Part shown: in pieces, positions 18,253 to 27,283 of the stretch
Position numbering within the stretch: position 1 is the stretch's first letter
Layout: each line of letters starts with the position of its first letter
Assembly (NCBI RefSeq): GCF_000236925.1
Contig: NC_016941.1
Span: 682,001-746,000 of the forward strand
Length of the DNA stretch: 64,000 nucleotides
Reading direction: 5' to 3'
DNA from: Staphylococcus argenteus
GTDB lineage: Bacteria; Bacillota; Bacilli; Staphylococcales; Staphylococcaceae
Program-made: the position numbers and the translations under genes
Notes under the pieces: model-generated
What the model saw: only the letters and a program-made list of their open reading frames with translations
Database searches by the model: none
Told to the model about the DNA's origin: nothing

Positions 18253-18953
18253 TCGATCAATCATATTGTAAACGTTAAAAGTACTTCATTGTAATTTGTT
18301 ATTACGTTAAAGCTATATTATAAATTTTAAAGAAATAATATCTTTTTTGACTGTGATTTTCTAATTAATATTCTCATTTTTATTAAGTCGATTTAACTTT
18401 TTAGTGAAATAACGATGTATTTTCTAATTATTATTTAGTCAAGAAAGTGTTAATAATATAAAGTAATCAATAATCATAGCTTTACATTCATCTAAAATCT
18501 ACATTATTCAATAAGTCGTTTGAATAAGAAATGAGTTTATTTTTTGATGAAGGCACAAGTGATAATGATAGTTCATTTTAGTTAATTTCTTTAAGATGGC
18601 ACTATATTAAATCATAAATATTTCAGTTTTAATTAGAAAAAAGTTACTGTAAATCGAAGTAATCGTTATGCTGTAAATAGATAATAGTAATAAATTGTAG
18701 ATGTGGTCATTTAAAATTATTTTGAAAATACTAAAAAATGGTGTGTTTTCAATTAGATAGTTTAATTAAAATGACTGCATCTATTTTTGTAATATTTAAA
18801 TGATTGTCATAAAAGTTTAAAAAATACCCATTATATAGAATTGTTTATTTTTGATTTAGTATTCGTATTGTGTTAAATTTACATTTAATTAAATAAGTTA
18901 AATATTATAGGGAATGATAAAATTGCTACTTAAATAAAGAAAGAGGTAAAGTT
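18253..18953. other. 700-base non-coding region upstream of rbf
   Basis: No open frame with a ribosome-binding site. The region is very AT-rich and contains a long hairpin with a T tail at 18698-18787 (listed separately). The last part should hold the rbf promoter, although I cannot place it with confidence. It may encode a small RNA. Confidence 0.5.
18698..18787 (+). ncRNA. Long terminator-like hairpin, candidate RNA 3' end or rbf leader
   Basis: TAGATG and GTCATTT near 18698-18712 pair with AAATGAC and CATCTA at 18769-18783. An inner TTGAAAA/TTTTCAA arm sits within, and TTTTTG follows the outer stem. This is a transcribed structure if real, ending about 165 bases before rbf. Confidence 0.4.
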
Positions 18954-21104
18954 ATGGCAAATTCATGCTTGCATATACTTACTAACAGTGAGTATGCGAC
19001 GACACGTTGCCAAGATGGCATTGTCTTATTTTGGCCGATTGAAGGGGAAATTGAACTACAAAAATTTCGTAAAAGTAAAATAATTGAAGATGATATTTAT
19101 ATTATTAATCATCTGGATGTTTTTAGTGTGAAAAATAATAAGAAAACGATTATGTTGTATTTAAGTAGCGATTGGTTTGCAGAATTAGGCTTTACTTTTT
19201 TTAATTATCACTATACAGCAAAGTTGATTAAATCATCCTATAATTTAAAATGCTTATTATTAAAACTGACGTATCGATATCTTGAAAAACAACCCCTAAA
19301 TGATGCGGATATAAGAAAAATACAAGAAATTATTACAATTATTGCAAAAGAAGCAAGTATGGATAAAAAAATTGCCCAAAACCAATATCGTTATGCCTAT
19401 TATGGTGACTTACGAGATGAGTTAGAATATATTTACCAAAATGTTAATCAGCGTTTAACTTTAAAAAGTGTAGCTGATAAATTATTTCTTTCTAAGTCAA
19501 ATTTATCTTCACAATTTCATTTGCAAATGGGCATGGGTTTCAAAAAATATATTGATACTTTAAAAATTGGTAAGTCGATAGAGATTTTACTAACAACTGA
19601 TAGTACGGTTAGCAATATTAGTGAGCATCTTGGATTTAGTAGTAGTTCTACTTATTCTAAAATGTTCAAAAGCTATATGGATATAACGCCAAATGAGTAT
19701 CGTAATTTATCTAAATTTGATAAATGTATAATGCTGAAACCTGAAGTACTAAAAGAGGAGAAAGTTAATGAGATAAAGGAAGTAGTGATTGATTATATTG
19801 ATCATTATAAAAATCATTTAACTGATGTTATACATATTGATGAAGATAAATTTCAAACCCCAAAATCATTCCAAACGATTATTCAAATTAATACGTATAC
19901 TGAAATGAAACTTGTTTTCTTAGAAGGTATTTTTAAAACGTTATTAAAAACAGATAGTCAGGTTGTTTTTTTTATCATGCCTTCCATTTTAAATAGTCAA
20001 AATACTATTTCTGAAGTAGAAAAGGTTGAAATCATTAAAACTATAATTGAAGGTAATTTAAAGGTTGCATTTAACGTTAATGAAATTGAGACAATCTATT
20101 ATGTTGAAGAAGCATTTATGAAAGTATGTAGGCAATTATCATCTAGTGAATTAGAACATTCAAATAAGTATGAAGTGCATTTTATTTTTGATTTATCAGT
20201 AATGGAAATTAGAACAATTTATCGCATGATCTTAAAGCTACATAACATTATGTTAAATGTGAAGCTAGGATTAAATATTACTTGTTTATTGGAGAAACCT
20301 TCAGAGTATAAATCGTTAGTATCACAAATTAAAAGGTTGAAATTTGATTCATTAATTATTGATAATGCTAGTTTAAGTAGTCCCTATTTAATGGGTGAAA
20401 GTGATGAGTTACTATTGAAAAACATTTTACATTTTAAAAATTTAAAACAAGTTATCAATGAACTCGATCTCGAACATGAAAAATTGATTTTTTTAAACGT
20501 CGAAAATCATAAGCTACTTAATAATAAAGAACGTGATTTAAGTAATAGTGCACCATTAATATATAAGACTTTAAGTGCGCTGTATCATAATTTTGATGGA
20601 TTTGGATTAAATATTTTTGATAATCATCAGTCATTTAATGCCATGCACCTATTTGATAAAAATGGATTTAAAACAACACTTGGTCTTATTTTGGAAAAGT
20701 TTATTGAATTTGTCTCAAAGCCAAAATATGAGAACAGCTATTATTCTATTATTGATATAGAAAATTATTATTGTCTTGTGGTATATGATTGGAGAGTTAT
20801 TGAGAGTGAGACAGTAATAAGTGACTTTGAGGATAGTCAAGTTTATATAAATTTTAAAAATAATGTTTTAAACGATAAGTATCTAATAATAATTGAAACA
20901 TTGGATGAAATTAGTGGCAATATTAACCATTTGATATCTAAGGATTTAAGGGATAAATATGAGTGGAATCCGAGTTTGCTATCTAAAATTGACAACTATC
21001 TTAAACCAGCGATTGAGATAAAAGAGCATAATTTTAGTAATGATTCATTAAATATTAACGTTACTTTCAATGCATTATACATAATTAAAATCGGTAAAAA
21101 ATAG
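18954..21104 (+). CDS. rbf: Rbf, AraC-family regulator of biofilm formation
   Basis: A 716-residue transcription factor. The AraC/XylS helix-turn-helix pair lies near residues 160-255 (LTLKSVADKLFLSKSNLSSQFH, then VSNISEHLGFSSSSTYSKMFK and TPNEYR). The preceding part resembles an AraC cupin sensor, and the long C-terminal part (about 280-716) has the alpha/beta pattern of a glycosidase-like barrel, probably non-catalytic. In S. aureus Rbf promotes biofilm formation by raising sarX, which lies directly downstream here. Size and neighbour both match. The start follows AGAGGT. Very AT-rich codon use, as expected of this gene. Confidence 0.92.
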   Translation: MANSCLHILTNSEYATTRCQDGIVLFWPIEGEIELQKFRKSKIIEDDIYIINHLDVFSVKNNKKTIMLYLSSDWFAELGFTFFNYHYTAKLIKSSYNLKCLLLKLTYRYLEKQPLNDADIRKIQEIITIIAKEASMDKKIAQNQYRYAYYGDLRDELEYIYQNVNQRLTLKSVADKLFLSKSNLSSQFHLQMGMGFKKYIDTLKIGKSIEILLTTDSTVSNISEHLGFSSSSTYSKMFKSYMDITPNEYRNLSKFDKCIMLKPEVLKEEKVNEIKEVVIDYIDHYKNHLTDVIHIDEDKFQTPKSFQTIIQINTYTEMKLVFLEGIFKTLLKTDSQVVFFIMPSILNSQNTISEVEKVEIIKTIIEGNLKVAFNVNEIETIYYVEEAFMKVCRQLSSSELEHSNKYEVHFIFDLSVMEIRTIYRMILKLHNIMLNVKLGLNITCLLEKPSEYKSLVSQIKRLKFDSLIIDNASLSSPYLMGESDELLLKNILHFKNLKQVINELDLEHEKLIFLNVENHKLLNNKERDLSNSAPLIYKTLSALYHNFDGFGLNIFDNHQSFNAMHLFDKNGFKTTLGLILEKFIEFVSKPKYENSYYSIIDIENYYCLVVYDWRVIESETVISDFEDSQVYINFKNNVLNDKYLIIIETLDEISGNINHLISKDLRDKYEWNPSLLSKIDNYLKPAIEIKEHNFSNDSLNINVTFNALYIIKIGKK

Positions 21105-21176
21105 CACTCTGATATGTATTGCAAAATTTAATTTGCATTTGTTGGTAATTTTGACAATGTATTAAAAACAAATGAG

Positions 21177-21227
21177 AAAGACAATGATAAAAAAATTTAA
21201 GATAATAATGACAGAAGCATTGTCTTT
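21177..21227 (+). promoter_or_regulatory. Hairpin in the sarX leader
   Basis: AAAGACAATG pairs with CATTGTCTTT across a 31-base loop, ten bases before the sarX ribosome-binding site. A perfect TTGACA at 21151 lies upstream, without a clear -10. Confidence 0.4.
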
Positions 21228-21249
21228 ATATATTTGGGGGTGCAACATT

Positions 21250-21609
21250 TTGAATACAGAGAAATTAGAAACATTGCTTGGCTTCTATAAACAATATAAA
21301 GCATTATCTGAATATATTGATAAGAAATATAAGTTGTCGCTGAATGATTTAGCAGTATTAGACTTAACGATGAAGTTTTGCAAAGAAGAAAAAGTACTCA
21401 TGCAATCGTTTTTAAAAACTGCAATGGATGAGTTGGAATTAAGTAGAACAAAATTATTAGTTTCTATTAGAAGATTGATTGAAAAAGAAAGATTAAGTAA
21501 AGTTAGATCGTCTAAAGATGAGCGTAAAATTTATATTTATTTAGATGAAGAAGATATTTCTAAATTTAATGCTTTATTTGAAGATGTAGAACAATTTTTA
21601 AATATTTAA
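21250..21609 (+). CDS. sarX: SarX, SarA-family transcriptional regulator
   Basis: A 119-residue winged-helix protein of the SarA/MarR family. The SarA-type core is visible: [12 protein letters not shown], then a recognition region [34 protein letters not shown], with the basic wing [10 protein letters not shown]. In S. aureus SarX represses agr and supports ica-dependent biofilm downstream of Rbf. I chose TTG 21250 because GGGGGTG precedes it and the length is that of SarX; the in-frame extension to 21172 would add an atypical tail. Several residues differ from S. aureus SarX as I remember it. Confidence 0.92.
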   Translation: MNTEKLETLLGFYKQYKALSEYIDKKYKLSLNDLAVLDLTMKFCKEEKVLMQSFLKTAMDELELSRTKLLVSIRRLIEKERLSKVRSSKDERKIYIYLDEEDISKFNALFEDVEQFLNI

Positions 21610-21619
21610 TTGAAACTGA

Positions 21620-21660
21620 GTGTCGAAAGCATGTTAAATTGCTTATCGGCACATTTTTTA
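21620..21660 (+). terminator. Rho-independent terminator after sarX
   Basis: GTGTCGA-AGC pairs with GCT-TCGGCAC, followed by ATTTTTT. Confidence 0.8.
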
Positions 21661-21799
21661 TAAATTCAATTTTTAAAGAATTAATTGAAAATAAGAGAAA
21701 AACTGAATAGTAACGTTAATGGGGAAAATGTATATAATCGGTAAAAAATCATGTATAATAAATAATGTTAATTAAACAGTTCGAAAGCGAGATGACATT

Positions 21800-22516
21800 A
21801 TGGGACGTAAATGGAATAACATTAAAGAGAAAAAGGCCCAAAAAGATAAAAATACAAGTAGAATTTATGCTAAATTTGGTAAAGAAATATATGTAGCTGC
21901 AAAATCGGGAGAACCTAATCCAGAATCAAACCAAGCTTTAAGATTAGTTCTTGAACGCGCTAAAACTTATTCAGTGCCAAATCATATTATTGAAAAGGCA
22001 ATTGATAAAGCAAAAGGTGCTGGAGATGAAAACTTTGACCATTTAAGATATGAAGGTTTTGGACGAAGTGGTTCAATGTTAATTGTAGATGCACTGACAA
22101 ATAATGTGAATCGTACTGCTTCAGATGTTCGTGCTGCTTTCGGTAAAAATGGTGGGAACATGGGTGTATCTGGCTCAGTAGCATATATGTTTGATCATGT
22201 TGCTACATTTGGTATTGAAGGAAAATCTGTAGATGATATCCTTGAAACTTTAATGGAACAAGACGTCGATGTAAAAGACGTTATTGATGACAACGGATTG
22301 ACAATTGTTTATGCGGAGCCAGATCAATTTGCAGTTGTTCAAGATGCACTTCGTGAAGCGGGTGTAGAAGAATTTAAAGTAGCCGAATTTGAAATGCTTC
22401 CACAAACAGATATTGAGCTATCAGAAGATGACCAAGCAACATTTGAGAAATTAATAGATGCATTAGAAGATTTGGAAGACGTTCAAAACGTATTCCATAA
22501 TGTGGATATCAAATAA
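21800..22516 (+). CDS. YebC/PmpR-family regulator or translation factor
   Basis: A 238-residue protein of the YebC/TACO1 family, with the family start [20 protein letters not shown], the second block [21 protein letters not shown], and the acidic end [14 protein letters not shown]. Of the two bacterial branches this resembles YeeN/YebC_II. Recent work links YebC_II to relieving ribosome stalling at proline-rich stretches, whereas PmpR acts as a DNA-binding regulator; sequence alone does not decide. It overlaps the following cupin gene by one base, so both are coupled. Confidence 0.88.
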   Translation: MGRKWNNIKEKKAQKDKNTSRIYAKFGKEIYVAAKSGEPNPESNQALRLVLERAKTYSVPNHIIEKAIDKAKGAGDENFDHLRYEGFGRSGSMLIVDALTNNVNRTASDVRAAFGKNGGNMGVSGSVAYMFDHVATFGIEGKSVDDILETLMEQDVDVKDVIDDNGLTIVYAEPDQFAVVQDALREAGVEEFKVAEFEMLPQTDIELSEDDQATFEKLIDALEDLEDVQNVFHNVDIK

Positions 22517-22995
22517 TGAAAGCAGCACAACAATGGATTGACGAGTTGGATTTAATATCGCATCCAGAAGGTGGTTTCTATAAAGAAACAATTAGAGAAG
22601 TTACGACGAATGATCAAAGAGCACCATTCAGTAGTATTTATTTCTTACTTACGGATGATAATATTTCACATTTTCATCGAATTGATGCTGAAGAAGTTTG
22701 GTATTACCATGCGGGTAGTTCACTCACAATCCATATGATTGATAAGGAAGGGCAATACAAAGCAGTAACTTTAGGGTCAGATATTGAAAATGGTGATGTG
22801 CTACAATATGTAGTTCCCAAAGGGACTATTTTTGCTTCGTCAATTGAAAGTGAAAATACGTATAGTTTAGTTGGCTGTATGTGTCATCCAGCATTTGAGT
22901 TTGAACACTTTGAATTGTTTACCCAAAGTGAACTACTTAATCAATTTCCTCATCTTAATTCGGTTATCGAAAAATATGCATTGAAGCAAATATAA
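22516..22995 (+). CDS. DUF985 cupin-domain protein
   Basis: A 159-residue single-domain cupin of the DUF985 (YML079-like) family. The N-terminal signature LDLISHPEGGFYKET is followed by SSIYFLLTDDNISHFHRIDAEEVWYYHAGSSL, which carries the two His and Glu ligands of the first cupin motif. Members resemble plant storage proteins and sugar epimerases; the substrate is unknown. Its ATG overlaps the stop of the YebC-family gene (TAATG). A strong terminator follows. Confidence 0.88.
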   Translation: MKAAQQWIDELDLISHPEGGFYKETIREVTTNDQRAPFSSIYFLLTDDNISHFHRIDAEEVWYYHAGSSLTIHMIDKEGQYKAVTLGSDIENGDVLQYVVPKGTIFASSIESENTYSLVGCMCHPAFEFEHFELFTQSELLNQFPHLNSVIEKYALKQI

Positions 22996-23000
22996 ATAAT

Positions 23001-23049
23001 AAAGTGATTTAAAGTTGATTCTGTAATCTTTAAATCACTTTATTTTTTT
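23001..23049 (+). terminator. Rho-independent terminator
   Basis: AAAGTGATTTAAAG pairs perfectly with CTTTAAATCACTTT, followed by a run of T. Confidence 0.9.
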
Positions 23050-23208
23050 GAATTGATTTGAATAAGAAATTGTGGAAATGTAATTTTGATAAGTTTGAGA
23101 CAGAAATCAATGTTCCAGGTTTAAAAAAATGTACAAGTTAAAAAAATCAAAAATGCACATTATAAAAAAACATTTACATTAGTAACAAACTATATTCAAA
23201 TTTATACA

Positions 23209-23265
23209 GGGGCCCCAACATAGAAGCTGGCGGAAAGTCAGCTAACAATAATGTGCAGGTTGGGG
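23209..23265. repeat. STAR-type dispersed repeat, one unit
   Basis: GGGGCCCCAACATA matches the S. aureus repeat (STAR) signature read on the complementary strand. The following part has an AGCTG/CAGCT hairpin and closes with GTTGGGG, pairing with CCCCAAC. Confidence 0.8.
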
Positions 23266-23651
23266 TAGGATAATGATAAAGAAATACTTTTTCTTTAGAA
23301 ATTAGTATTTCTTATGCATGAGTTTCATTCATGTATTTCTATTTTTAAGTAGACATGAGCTGTGGCTAATGTGTAAGAACCACTACATAATAAATCATTA
23401 GTGGTTCTTTATTATTTCTTTTCTACTCCATCATATTGGTGATTTTATGTTATTTTTATTTATCGCAAAATTTGCATTATGAAGAAATAAGTGTACGATC
23501 TAAATAATATTGTCTATTTTAAGTAAATTGAGTCGAGTTGTAGTAAAATAATAATAAATATTTTCATTTGATAAACAATAAATATAAAACTGCATCATGA
23601 CATGACATCAATCATGTAGTTTAATATAATTATGACAAGGAGTTGGTGACT
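23266..23651. other. Repeat-rich non-coding stretch
   Basis: No gene is evident. Contents: a palindromic AAATACTTTTT...AGTATTT segment at 23281-23311, the AAGAACCACTA hairpin at 23375-23412 (listed separately), and AT-rich DNA before the DUF402 gene. Confidence 0.5.
23375..23412. repeat. Dispersed AAGAACCACTA hairpin, copy 1
   Basis: AAGAACCACTA pairs with TAGTGGTTCTT, flanked by T-rich DNA. A close relative occurs at 30112-30147. It looks like a mobile or recurrent terminator hairpin. Confidence 0.6.
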
Positions 23652-24302
23652 GTGAAAGTAAAGTATATAGATAAACGTCACTGGCGTCGCCTAATTGATA
23701 GAGAGTATACAGAGGTAAAAGTTAATAATAATAGATTCAAGGGTATTATAGGCTTAGTCACGATGAAGAAGGTTCGTGATCCTTTAGAGGTGACGGTAGT
23801 TGGACAAAATATTATTGTCGCAGATGACAATTATAAATGGTTGCAAATACTACCTGAAAAGAAACGTTATAGCATTACTGTAATGTTTGATAACAAAGGT
23901 AATCCATTAGAATATTATTTTGATATTAATATTAAAAATATTACTCAAAAAGGTAATGCACGTACAGTTGATTTATGTTTAGATGTTTTAGCGTTACCAA
24001 GTGGTGAATATGAGTTAGTTGATGAAGATGATTTGATGTATGCACTTGAAAGTGAACAAATTACTAAAAAGCAGTTTCATGAAGCGTATATGATTGCGCA
24101 TCAAATTATGGCAGAGTTAGAAAATGATTTTAAAGGTTTTCAAAAGAAAATCATGTATTGTTTTAACAAAATAAATGCAAAAGCTCAGAAAAATAATCAT
24201 AAACCACAAAATAAACCAAATAATGAAAAGAGCAAAGCTCTAAATCCTAAACAGTATAAACATAATAACAACAAGCACCAACATCAAAAGAATATTAAGT
24301 AA
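23652..24302 (+). CDS. DUF402 nucleotide-phosphatase-like protein
   Basis: A 216-residue cytosolic protein whose middle matches DUF402 (the FomD/Ntdp group of metal-dependent nucleoside di- and triphosphatases). The pattern is EYYFDINIKN, then VDLCLDVLALPSGEYELVDEDDL, with the aspartates that bind metal. The N-terminal part is strand-rich. The last 35 residues are low-complexity Asn/Lys/Gln/His, which is not typical of the family and is probably disordered. I chose GTG 23652, nine bases from GGAG; the alternatives TTG 23643 and GTG 23646 sit too close. Confidence 0.8.
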   Translation: MKVKYIDKRHWRRLIDREYTEVKVNNNRFKGIIGLVTMKKVRDPLEVTVVGQNIIVADDNYKWLQILPEKKRYSITVMFDNKGNPLEYYFDINIKNITQKGNARTVDLCLDVLALPSGEYELVDEDDLMYALESEQITKKQFHEAYMIAHQIMAELENDFKGFQKKIMYCFNKINAKAQKNNHKPQNKPNNEKSKALNPKQYKHNNNKHQHQKNIK

Positions 24303-24412
24303 AGTTAAATGCAGCCATACCAACAAAATTGGTGGAAATTATTCGTTTATTATGCACTTTGATTGTTAAAACCAATAAAAGGTAGTATTTGAATAATTTA
24401 TGGGGGGAAATT

Positions 24413-25279
24413 ATGAAGATTGAAGATTATCGTTTGTTAATCACATTAGATGAAACAAAAACTTTACGTAAAGCAGCTGAAATTTTGTATATATCCCAAC
24501 CGGCTGTTACACAAAGGTTAAAAGCGATTGAAAATGCATTTGGTGTAGATATTTTTATTAGAACAAAAAAACAATTGATTACTACAACTGAAGGTACAAT
24601 GATTATTGAACATGCGCGTGATATGTTGAAAAGGGAACGATTGTTTTTTGATAAAATGCAAGCACATATCGGTGAGGTAAATGGTACGATTTCAATTGGA
24701 TGTTCTTCATTGATTGGTCAAACTTTACTGCCGGAAGTACTAAGTTTGTATAATTCGCAATTTCCTAATGTTGAGATACAAGTTCAAGTTGGATCAACAG
24801 AGCAAATTAAAGCAAATCATAGAGATTATCATGTAATGATAACGCGTGGAAATAAAGTCATGAATTTAGCAAATTCTCATTTGTTTAATGATGATCATTA
24901 CTTTATTTATCCTAAAGATAAACGTGATGATGTAACTAAATTACCATTTATAGAATTCCAAGCAGATCCTATTTATATTAATCAAATTAAACAATGGTAT
25001 AACGATAATCTCGAACAGGATTATCATGCAACGATTACAGTAGATCAAGTTGCAACGTGTAAACAAATGTTGATTAGCGGTGTTGGTGTAACAATTTTAC
25101 CTGAAATTATGATGAAAAATATAAGTAAAGAACAATTTGAATTTGAAAAAGTTGAAATCGATAATGAACCGCTAATTCGTTCAACATATATGAGTTATGA
25201 TCCAAGTATGTTGCAATTGCCACAAGTAGATTCGTTTGTTAATCTTATGTCGAATTTTGTGGAAAAGCCTAAAGGATAG
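24413..25279 (+). CDS. LysR-family transcriptional regulator
   Basis: A 288-residue regulator with the LysR winged HTH in residues 4-62 (YRLLITLDETKTLRKAAEILYISQPAVTQRLKAIE) and a two-lobed effector domain from about 90. ATG 24413 follows GGGGGGAAA; an upstream TTG has no ribosome-binding site. LysR regulators often control a neighbour, and the gene before the MFS transporter is in the same direction, separated by a 200-base region containing a duplicated hairpin element. The effector is unknown. Confidence 0.9.
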   Translation: MKIEDYRLLITLDETKTLRKAAEILYISQPAVTQRLKAIENAFGVDIFIRTKKQLITTTEGTMIIEHARDMLKRERLFFDKMQAHIGEVNGTISIGCSSLIGQTLLPEVLSLYNSQFPNVEIQVQVGSTEQIKANHRDYHVMITRGNKVMNLANSHLFNDDHYFIYPKDKRDDVTKLPFIEFQADPIYINQIKQWYNDNLEQDYHATITVDQVATCKQMLISGVGVTILPEIMMKNISKEQFEFEKVEIDNEPLIRSTYMSYDPSMLQLPQVDSFVNLMSNFVEKPKG

Positions 25280-25343
25280 TTAAAGGTTTATTTGAATCAA
25301 GTAGTTAACATTTTGATGTTGGATAAATTTCATTAATAAAAAC

Positions 25344-25467
25344 ACAGTTGGATGCTAAAGTACAACTGCATAAGAGCCCCTAATCGCTATAGCTCAAGGG
25401 GAAAAAGGAATACAGTTGGCAAAGCAACTGCATAAGAGCCCCTAATTAATAAATTAAAAGGGGCTCT
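25344..25467 (+). repeat. Tandem two-hairpin leader element
   Basis: Two units, each a CAGTTG/CAACTG hairpin followed by an AGCCCCT/AGGGG hairpin. A 22-base identical core begins at 25363 and at 25425. The second unit ends in a perfect AGAGCCCC/GGGGCTCT stem 14 bases before the MFS start. There is no T tract, so it is not a plain terminator. Confidence 0.65.
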
Positions 25468-25480
25468 AAGAATCGGGGTT

Positions 25481-26701
25481 ATGAATATGTTTGCAGCTTT
25501 ATTACAAATAAAGAATTATAAACTCTTTGTTGCGAATATGTTTTTATTAGGTATGGGAATTGCAGTGACTGTCCCTTATCTCGTACTTTTTGCGACTAAA
25601 GATTTAGGTATGACGACAAATCAATATGGCCTATTGCTAGCATCAGCAGCAATCAGTCAATTTACAGTAAATTCAATTATAGCAAGGTTCTCGGATACGC
25701 ATCATTTTAATAGGAAATTTATTATTATTCTCGCATTATTAATGGGAGCGCTAGGCTTTTCGATTTACTTTTTTGTAGATACAATATGGTTATTTATTTT
25801 ACTATATGCTATTTTCCAAGGATTATTTGCGCCTGCCATGCCACAACTTTACGCATCTGCTAGAGAATCAATTAATGTTTCAAGTTCTAAAGATAGGGCT
25901 CAATTTGCTAATACGGTATTACGTTCAATGTTTTCATTGGGCTTTTTATTTGGACCATTTATTGGTGCACAGCTAATTGGATTAAAGGGTTATGCTGGTT
26001 TGTTTGGTGGAACAATTAGTATTATTTTATTCACACTCATTTTACAAATATTTTTCTATAAAGATTTAAAAATAAAACAGCCAATAAGTACACAACAGCA
26101 TGTTGAAAAAGCGGCACCAAATATGTTTAAGGATAAAACGCTGTTATTGCCATTTATCGCATTTATTCTGTTACATATTGGACAGTGGATGTATACGATG
26201 AATATGCCATTATTTGTTACAGATTATTTAAAGGAAAATGAACAACATGTAGGTTATTTAGCGAGTTTATGTGCAGGCTTGGAAGTACCTTTTATGATTA
26301 TTTTAGGCGTTTTATCATCGAAATTACAAACCCGCACGTTATTGATATATGGTGCTATTTTCGGTGGATTATTCTATTTCAGTATTGGCGTATTTAAAAA
26401 CTTTTATATGATGCTTGCTGGACAAGTATTTTTAGCTATCTTTTTAGCAGTACTTTTAGGTATTGGTATCAGTTATTTCCAAGATATCTTACCAGATTTT
26501 CCAGGCTATGCTTCCACGCTGTTTTCTAATGCAATGGTGATTGGACAATTGGGTGGTAACTTATTAGGTGGTGCAATGAGTCACTGGGTAGGTTTGGAAA
26601 ATGTGTTTTTCGTATCATCAGCATCAATTTTAGTAGGTATGATACTTATATTCTTTACTAAAGACCAGAAAATTACAAAAGAGGATGTGATATCGTCGTG
26701 A
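25481..26701 (+). CDS. MFS drug/sugar efflux transporter
   Basis: A 406-residue major-facilitator protein with twelve hydrophobic helices. The loop between helices 2 and 3 is ARFSDTHHFNRKF, a DHA1-type motif A variant. Tyrosine- and glycine-rich helix 5 (RSMFSLGFLFGPFIGAQL) is the antiporter motif C region. It resembles sugar-efflux (SetB/SotB-like) and multidrug transporters. ATG 25481 is very close to CGGGG, so the in-frame ATG at 25487 may be the real start. It overlaps the DUF456 gene by 4 bases and forms a pair with it. Confidence 0.85.
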   Translation: MNMFAALLQIKNYKLFVANMFLLGMGIAVTVPYLVLFATKDLGMTTNQYGLLLASAAISQFTVNSIIARFSDTHHFNRKFIIILALLMGALGFSIYFFVDTIWLFILLYAIFQGLFAPAMPQLYASARESINVSSSKDRAQFANTVLRSMFSLGFLFGPFIGAQLIGLKGYAGLFGGTISIILFTLILQIFFYKDLKIKQPISTQQHVEKAAPNMFKDKTLLLPFIAFILLHIGQWMYTMNMPLFVTDYLKENEQHVGYLASLCAGLEVPFMIILGVLSSKLQTRTLLIYGAIFGGLFYFSIGVFKNFYMMLAGQVFLAIFLAVLLGIGISYFQDILPDFPGYASTLFSNAMVIGQLGGNLLGGAMSHWVGLENVFFVSSASILVGMILIFFTKDQKITKEDVISS

Positions 26702-27186
26702 CATTAGTTTTATGGTTGCTTATCATCGCAGCATTCATTTTTGCATTTATTGGATTGATTAAGCCTATTATTCCATCGGTACTAGTATTATGGATTGGTT
26801 TTTTAATCTATCAATTTGGATTTCACAATCAGCATTTATCATGGATATTTTATGTGTCAATGGCTTTATTGACAGTCCTAATTTTATGTGCTGACTTTTT
26901 GGCTAATAAATATTTTGTTAGTCGTTTTGGTGGATCGAAATTTGGAGAATATGCAGCTTTAATAGGAGTAATTATTGGTTGTTTTGTATTACCACCATTT
27001 GGAATTATTATTGTTCCATTTGTATTAGTGTTCATAGTTGAATTACTTCAAGGCTATTCATTTGAAAAGGCTATTAAAGTAAGTTTCGGTTCAATTGTAG
27101 CTTTTTTAACGAGTAGTGTTGCACAAGCTATTATTATGTTTATTATGATAGTTTGGTTCTTTGTAGATGCATTATGGGTTAATTAA
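26698..27186 (+). CDS. DUF456 membrane protein
   Basis: A 162-residue integral membrane protein with four or five hydrophobic segments, of the DUF456 family. A short soluble loop holds FVSRFGGSKFGEYAALIGVIIG, a glycine-rich motif typical of the family. GTG 26698 overlaps the stop of the MFS gene (GTGA), so translation is coupled to it. Function is unknown; DUF456 is widespread and not linked to a defined pathway. A hairpin terminator follows. Confidence 0.85.
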   Translation: MTLVLWLLIIAAFIFAFIGLIKPIIPSVLVLWIGFLIYQFGFHNQHLSWIFYVSMALLTVLILCADFLANKYFVSRFGGSKFGEYAALIGVIIGCFVLPPFGIIIVPFVLVFIVELLQGYSFEKAIKVSFGSIVAFLTSSVAQAIIMFIMIVWFFVDALWVN

Positions 27187-27187
27187 T

Positions 27188-27281
27188 AAAAAGCTTATTG
27201 CAAAATATGGTTGTAGATAACTGAAATTAATGATTTTATCATTTACAGTGTCTGACATTCATATAAGGCAATAAGCTTTTT
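27188..27281. terminator. Bidirectional terminator with a long loop
   Basis: AAAAAGCTTATTGC and GCAATAAGCTTTTT are perfect arms separated by about 65 bases. It stands between the convergent DUF456 and DUF1129-like genes. Confidence 0.7.
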
Positions 27282-27283
27282 GT

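Noticed and set aside
18600..18800. Naming the hairpin before rbf as the small RNA RsaD.
   Set aside because: I could not recall its sequence or position well enough, and the hallmark C-rich motif is not obvious here.
18253..18953. Identification of the AraC gene as rsp with the adjacent RNA SSR42.
   Set aside because: The length of 716 residues and the adjacent sarX identify rbf; rsp and SSR42 lie elsewhere in S. aureus.
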